Positions 59,938 to 64,000 of a DNA stretch of 64,000 nt are shown one piece after another; position 1 is the first letter of the stretch, and each line of letters starts with the position of its first letter. The notes beneath the pieces are model-generated. The model saw only the letters and a list, made by a program, of their open reading frames with translations. It made no database searches and was not told the origin of the DNA. The position numbers and the translations under genes are program-made. Source of the DNA: Xiphias gladius (Eukaryota; Chordata; Actinopteri; Istiophoriformes; Xiphiidae); the NCBI RefSeq assembly GCF_016859285.1, contig NC_053411.1, positions 4,972,316-5,036,315 of the forward strand, in the 5' to 3' direction.

Positions 59938-60401
59938 CTATGGGAAGGGGTTATCAGGAGTGTAGTTGAAACTGGCATCCAAGAACATGGCCAGGGTTCC
60001 CAGGGTGGTGATGATGACAAACAACCACAGGAAGAGACGGTCCACCACCAGAGCGATGAACTGCCAATCTCCTGTCATCTGGAGGGAACAAATACAAAAG
60101 CACTTACTGTATGGACTGAGTAAGCAGTGTACCGTATGTATGCAATGACACATGAACATTGCTGGGACGTGTTTGGAGCACTCTGTGCTCAGGAACTGCA
60201 GACAGACTGGATAACAAGCTGCGTGACAGCGTGTGTCATGTTGTGTTGGGCATATTTCTCACTGTGTCGTCCGTGTCCTGCTTCTTCAGTTGCTCGGCCA
60301 TGTATGTCACAGCGGCGATGGCTGACTTCAGGTTGGGAGGGAGGATCAGACAGTAGCTGTCAGTGTTCGGGAGCTGCTGGAGCTGCACTGTGCTCTCACA
60401 C
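59938..60401 (-). CDS. chrnb1: Acetylcholine receptor beta-1 subunit, last two coding exons (partial)
   Basis: Exon 60263-60401 (acceptor CTTTCAG, donor GACACA|GTGAGA) ends the large cytoplasmic loop with [21 protein letters not shown], split here as [12 protein letters not shown] and TYMAEQLKK. The final exon 59938-60078 joins in frame and encodes the amphipathic end and helix M4: [32 protein letters not shown] and the terminal PDNPFP. The human muscle beta-1 subunit ends almost the same way ([22 protein letters not shown]). It is a subunit of the pentameric ligand-gated cation channel at the neuromuscular junction. The 5' exons (signal peptide, ligand domain, M1-M3) were not found up to the window edge, so the gene continues to the right. 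Confidence 0.9.
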
Positions 60402-63400
60402 CTGAAAGACAGAAATGCAGCGAAAGGAAGAGGGAGAACTTCAACAAAGAAGTTGGAGAGAAGGATGCAAATGAACAGAAATGAGCATGGAGACATGGAC
60501 ATAGACATTGCCTACAATAGATATGTAGTCTAGTTAAATCTTTCTTGAACATAAACTCAAGATAACATGATAAAATACTACAAATAAAACAAATTATTAT
60601 AATTTAATACTCTCATTGTAATATCTTGTTTTCCAAAGGTTTGAAAGAGTTAATGTTATTATTAATCTTATTATAAGATAGAACTTGTTTTGTGCCAAAA
60701 TTGCTAAGTATACATAGTAAAATAAATTGATAATAATAATTATCTGAATATATATCAAAATAATACTTAATATAATTATTATAATATAATAGAATATAAT
60801 AATTTATAATAAAAATATTTACTGTCTATACACTCATAGTAAAAATAAACAATACACACATAGTAAAACAACGTAAAAATATATACAATTATAGATATAA
60901 AACAAAGGGAGATGAAAATTACAAATGAACACATGAATGAAGGTGCCAGTTACCGTATCTTATAAATTAGCAATGAAAAAAACTGTAAAGGAAGAGGTAT
61001 CACTGTTACAAATCTTACAAATGTCAGACACGAAAATATGGAACATGAATGTACAAAAAAGTATCAAATGTACAAAAAAGTATCAAGTCAACCCACAACT
61101 GTGTTGGACCCATTGTCAATGTAGAATTTTCCCAGAGAAAACACATTCTAATCTGGGAATATCTCACTTGTCAAGACTGTCATGCTAATACTTTGACATA
61201 TGTCCCCTGGAAGAAGTTAAAAACGCAGCTACAGTCTTCACAAATTCACCTTAAGCTCAGATTTATGTTGTGCATGTCATGAGTCACTGGCACAGCATTG
61301 TTCACCTCTGCTGAAACAATCCACCACTGACGTTATCTGTCCAGTGGAGGACATACAGTCTAGATGCAGATGTCAGTGTTGTCTCTTCATAACATACAGG
61401 AGGTGTTGTGTGCCCTCTAGCCACTGACAAGCAGAACTACTGTGGCCCCCTTCCTGCAGCTCCTCTGAGCACTGACTGACAGCAGCACATTCCTGACAAA
61501 GAGGTGACATTGACACAACACTGGGTCAACATTTATTTGATGCCGTGACCTTTGACTCCTTCATTCTTACCCTCCCACAGCTGTTCCATTAAAACAAAAC
61601 ATATGAGCAGAGAGAGAGAGATAGAGACTCTTATTGACAGTGGTCTTGTAGTGCCTAGCCAACATGACTTGAATCTGGAACTTCCCTGCTCAACTAGAAT
61701 ACATAATTTTAAATGTGTATTTGAAGAATTTACACAGTCTGTTATTTCAGTTTAACACTAAAATCAAAAAGAAAAAAAACATATATATAGGAATAGGCTC
61801 TTCTCACAAAACAACAATTATATACATTAAAACACTGTTTATTTAATTTGCATTTTGGCCAAAACCTAAAATGTCTTTATCTTTCTCTATTCCTTGTTGA
61901 AAGGTTCACATTTCTGATATTTGACTCAACAGTACATACTATACTCACACAGCAGTTCAGGTCACAGACACTCATGCCTGACCACACGTTACACAGCTTT
62001 AAGCAAACACTTAAACAGGGTGTTTACTATTTGCCTTCAGACTGCACTTCCTCCTGCTGCCCTGTGCTCACCCCATTCACCCCTCACCTCTTGTAAAACC
62101 TGGATGTATTTTGCATATCCTCAGTGTCAGGTGAAAACATATCTCTAAACTTATCCCTCAATTTGATCATGATGTTTAATGCAAAAAATATTTGTCATTT
62201 TTTTTTAAATGCTTTCAGACCCATGGCATGTGTATACATGCCAACAGGACATAACTACCCTTCAGCTACATGTCATGTTACTGTACATATAATTGTATGA
62301 TCAAGGGTTTGACTTCTTTACTACATATGGCAAGTCGTACTGTGCAAGGTCTAGAACAATCAGGAGTTACATAATCTAAATGTAACTTAATTTCCTTGTA
62401 GTCTGCCAATGTTATTCTATGTATAACTCTACTGCATTAGGTGCAAATATCTATATATACTGTATATGTTTGTGTCTAATACTAATACTGCTAATAATGC
62501 TAACACTAATACTATACAGTATATTACCCTAAAAATACCTTTCAGAAAAAAACAGACATTACAAAATCTACCTTCTTAGAAGTCAGGATCAGTATCCTTA
62601 CATATCAAAATACACTTTGGTTTTTAACCATCTTCTCACTATAGCTGATACTGAATTATTAGTTTACTTGTATAAATTTGTGAAAAATGTATTATAGATT
62701 TTTATGAAATAAATTCTTGCTTTGCCATTACTCTGCTTTGGTCCTCATAAGTGCCTCTTAGTGTGCCCTATTAAAACCTATGTCATTCATTATTTGTTAG
62801 TTCCTGTTGGTTTCGTCCTCTTCGTCTTCTTTTTATTGTCTAAAATGAATTAAAAATTAAAAATTAAAATGAATTTCCTCATATAAGAGATGCTCGTGAA
62901 CAGATATAAAGTAGATGCTCAGTCATCTGCTCTGTCTTTCATGTGTTATGCCGTGTCACAAGCTATCATGGATACTAACTAGCTTCACCGGCTTTGGTTT
63001 CATCCTTTACCATTATATCATTATACTGTATCTTTAACATATGATCATTAAAACATTGAGATTTCAAGGATACATATCATGTGTCCCCTTCTGAAGAAAC
63101 CTGGCTGGGCACCACAGTGCACCTGTCACATTGGCACCTTCGCTACATACAGTATCTACATACAGTCCATGTATGTAGTGCACAGTTGTACAGAGTGTAT
63201 AGTGCGTATGGTTTTGATAATGTGCAGAACCTCCGGCACCAGAAAGAGGAATGCGTCAGAGAAGGAGTAGGACAAGTTATCAGTGTCACAGAAAGACAGC
63301 GTGACAACAGATGGATTGCAGGACAATAAAAATCAAAAGCTCCCGTGTGAACAGTGTGTGCCTGCGTTTGTGTGTGTGTGTGTCTGTGTGGCCCCAGCTC

Positions 63401-64000
63401 ACAGCAGAGCTATGTGGTTGGCTACATGCTGCATGCCATCTAAAATTCCACAGCTTGGATTCCTTACCACATATACAAGGAGACCTTCTCACTATGATAC
63501 ACGCACACACACACACACATACACTGTACACTTACACTGTACATATACTTACAAGTGAATATACGTATATTGACTGATCCGTTGACTCACAACAGAACTG
63601 TACACTTGCTCAAAAACACACCCATGGGTAATGAAACAGATTTTCACACACTGTTTAGGTACACACAAATGGTGATGCATTTGTTAGCAGCTCACATCAT
63701 CAGACATCCAGAAAACTCTCATATACGTGTTGTAAAGGACAACACCTGCTCTAAATAACCCTCTGACAGAGTAACAAGATAAAGAAAGGTGGATGAAGGA
63801 AAAATGCCTTCATGGCACAAACTGGATGATGGTGCCATTAAAGCCCAACCAGCATCTCTTCCATATCAAAAACAACAAAATCCTTCTCTGCCCCGATCAC
63901 TCAGCACTGGTCTTCCCTTCCACTCGTCTATTTTACCCCCCCCCCCCCTTTTGTGGGATTACCCCCTAATACAAAACCTAAACAGAGGCTTAGTGGCTGG
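60402..64000. other. chrnb1 intron (most likely) to window end
   Basis: No further chrnb1 exon is recognised. The stretch holds AT-rich DNA (60590-60905), a 19-bp tandem pair at 61049-61086 (ATGTACAAAAAAGTATCAA twice), short GT and CA tracts near 63370 and 63502-63520, and a C tract near 63938. Confidence 0.5.
61049..61086. repeat. 19-bp direct tandem duplication
   Basis: ATGTACAAAAAAGTATCAA occurs twice without a spacer. Confidence 0.85.

Noticed and set aside
63283-63577. Overlapping frames near the GT and CA tracts
   Set aside because: Simple-sequence artefacts; no chrnb1 exon motif in any frame.

Overview
This is vertebrate nuclear DNA, almost certainly from a ray-finned (teleost, probably percomorph) fish. 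Genes are split by short introns with ordinary GT/AG sites. The window carries long GT/CA microsatellites and several dispersed repeats familiar from fish genomes. It also carries fish-specific or fish-expanded genes: a novel immune-type receptor (NITR)-like gene, a single-coding-exon UGT5-type glucuronosyltransferase and a PLAC8/onzin-related cluster. All calls come from reading the sequence; no database was searched.

Layout. 1-6.2 kb: no gene recognised. 6.28-7.19 kb (minus): 3' part of a NITR-like receptor, cut by a 500-N assembly gap (7186-7685). 7.7-15.5 kb: a direct segmental duplication. Its left copy (7686-9690) holds a truncated GPCR pseudogene, its right copy (13049-15480) lies within an intact two-exon GPR132/G2A-like receptor gene (minus), and an intact PTGDR2 (prostaglandin D2 receptor 2) gene (plus) lies between them. 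17.8-20.6 kb (minus): a decayed UGT fragment followed by an intact UGT. 24.3-36.8 kb (minus): three tandem PLAC8-family loci, two intact and one decayed. 39.85-40.74 kb (minus): a three-exon gene for an 83-residue secreted-type peptide that I do not recognise. 42.9-46.6 kb (plus): a CpG-rich promoter and a two-exon gene for an 86-residue protein with an acidic tail, also unrecognised. 47.6-53.9 kb (minus): claudin-7, four exons. 59.9-60.4 kb (minus): the last two coding exons of the muscle acetylcholine receptor beta-1 subunit (chrnb1), whose 5' part lies beyond the right edge.

The genes do not form one pathway. The left half is rich in immune and lipid-signal receptors (NITR-like, PTGDR2, GPR132-like), a detoxification enzyme and lineage-specific PLAC8 duplicates, with clear birth and death of copies. 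The right half holds more conserved genes: claudin-7 (tight junction) and chrnb1 (neuromuscular junction), which are also near neighbours on human 17p13.1. The most interesting items are the unrecognised 83-aa secreted peptide gene, the NITR-like gene with a stop codon where an ITIM tyrosine is expected, and the near-identical duplication abutting an assembly gap, which may be recent or may be an assembly artefact.
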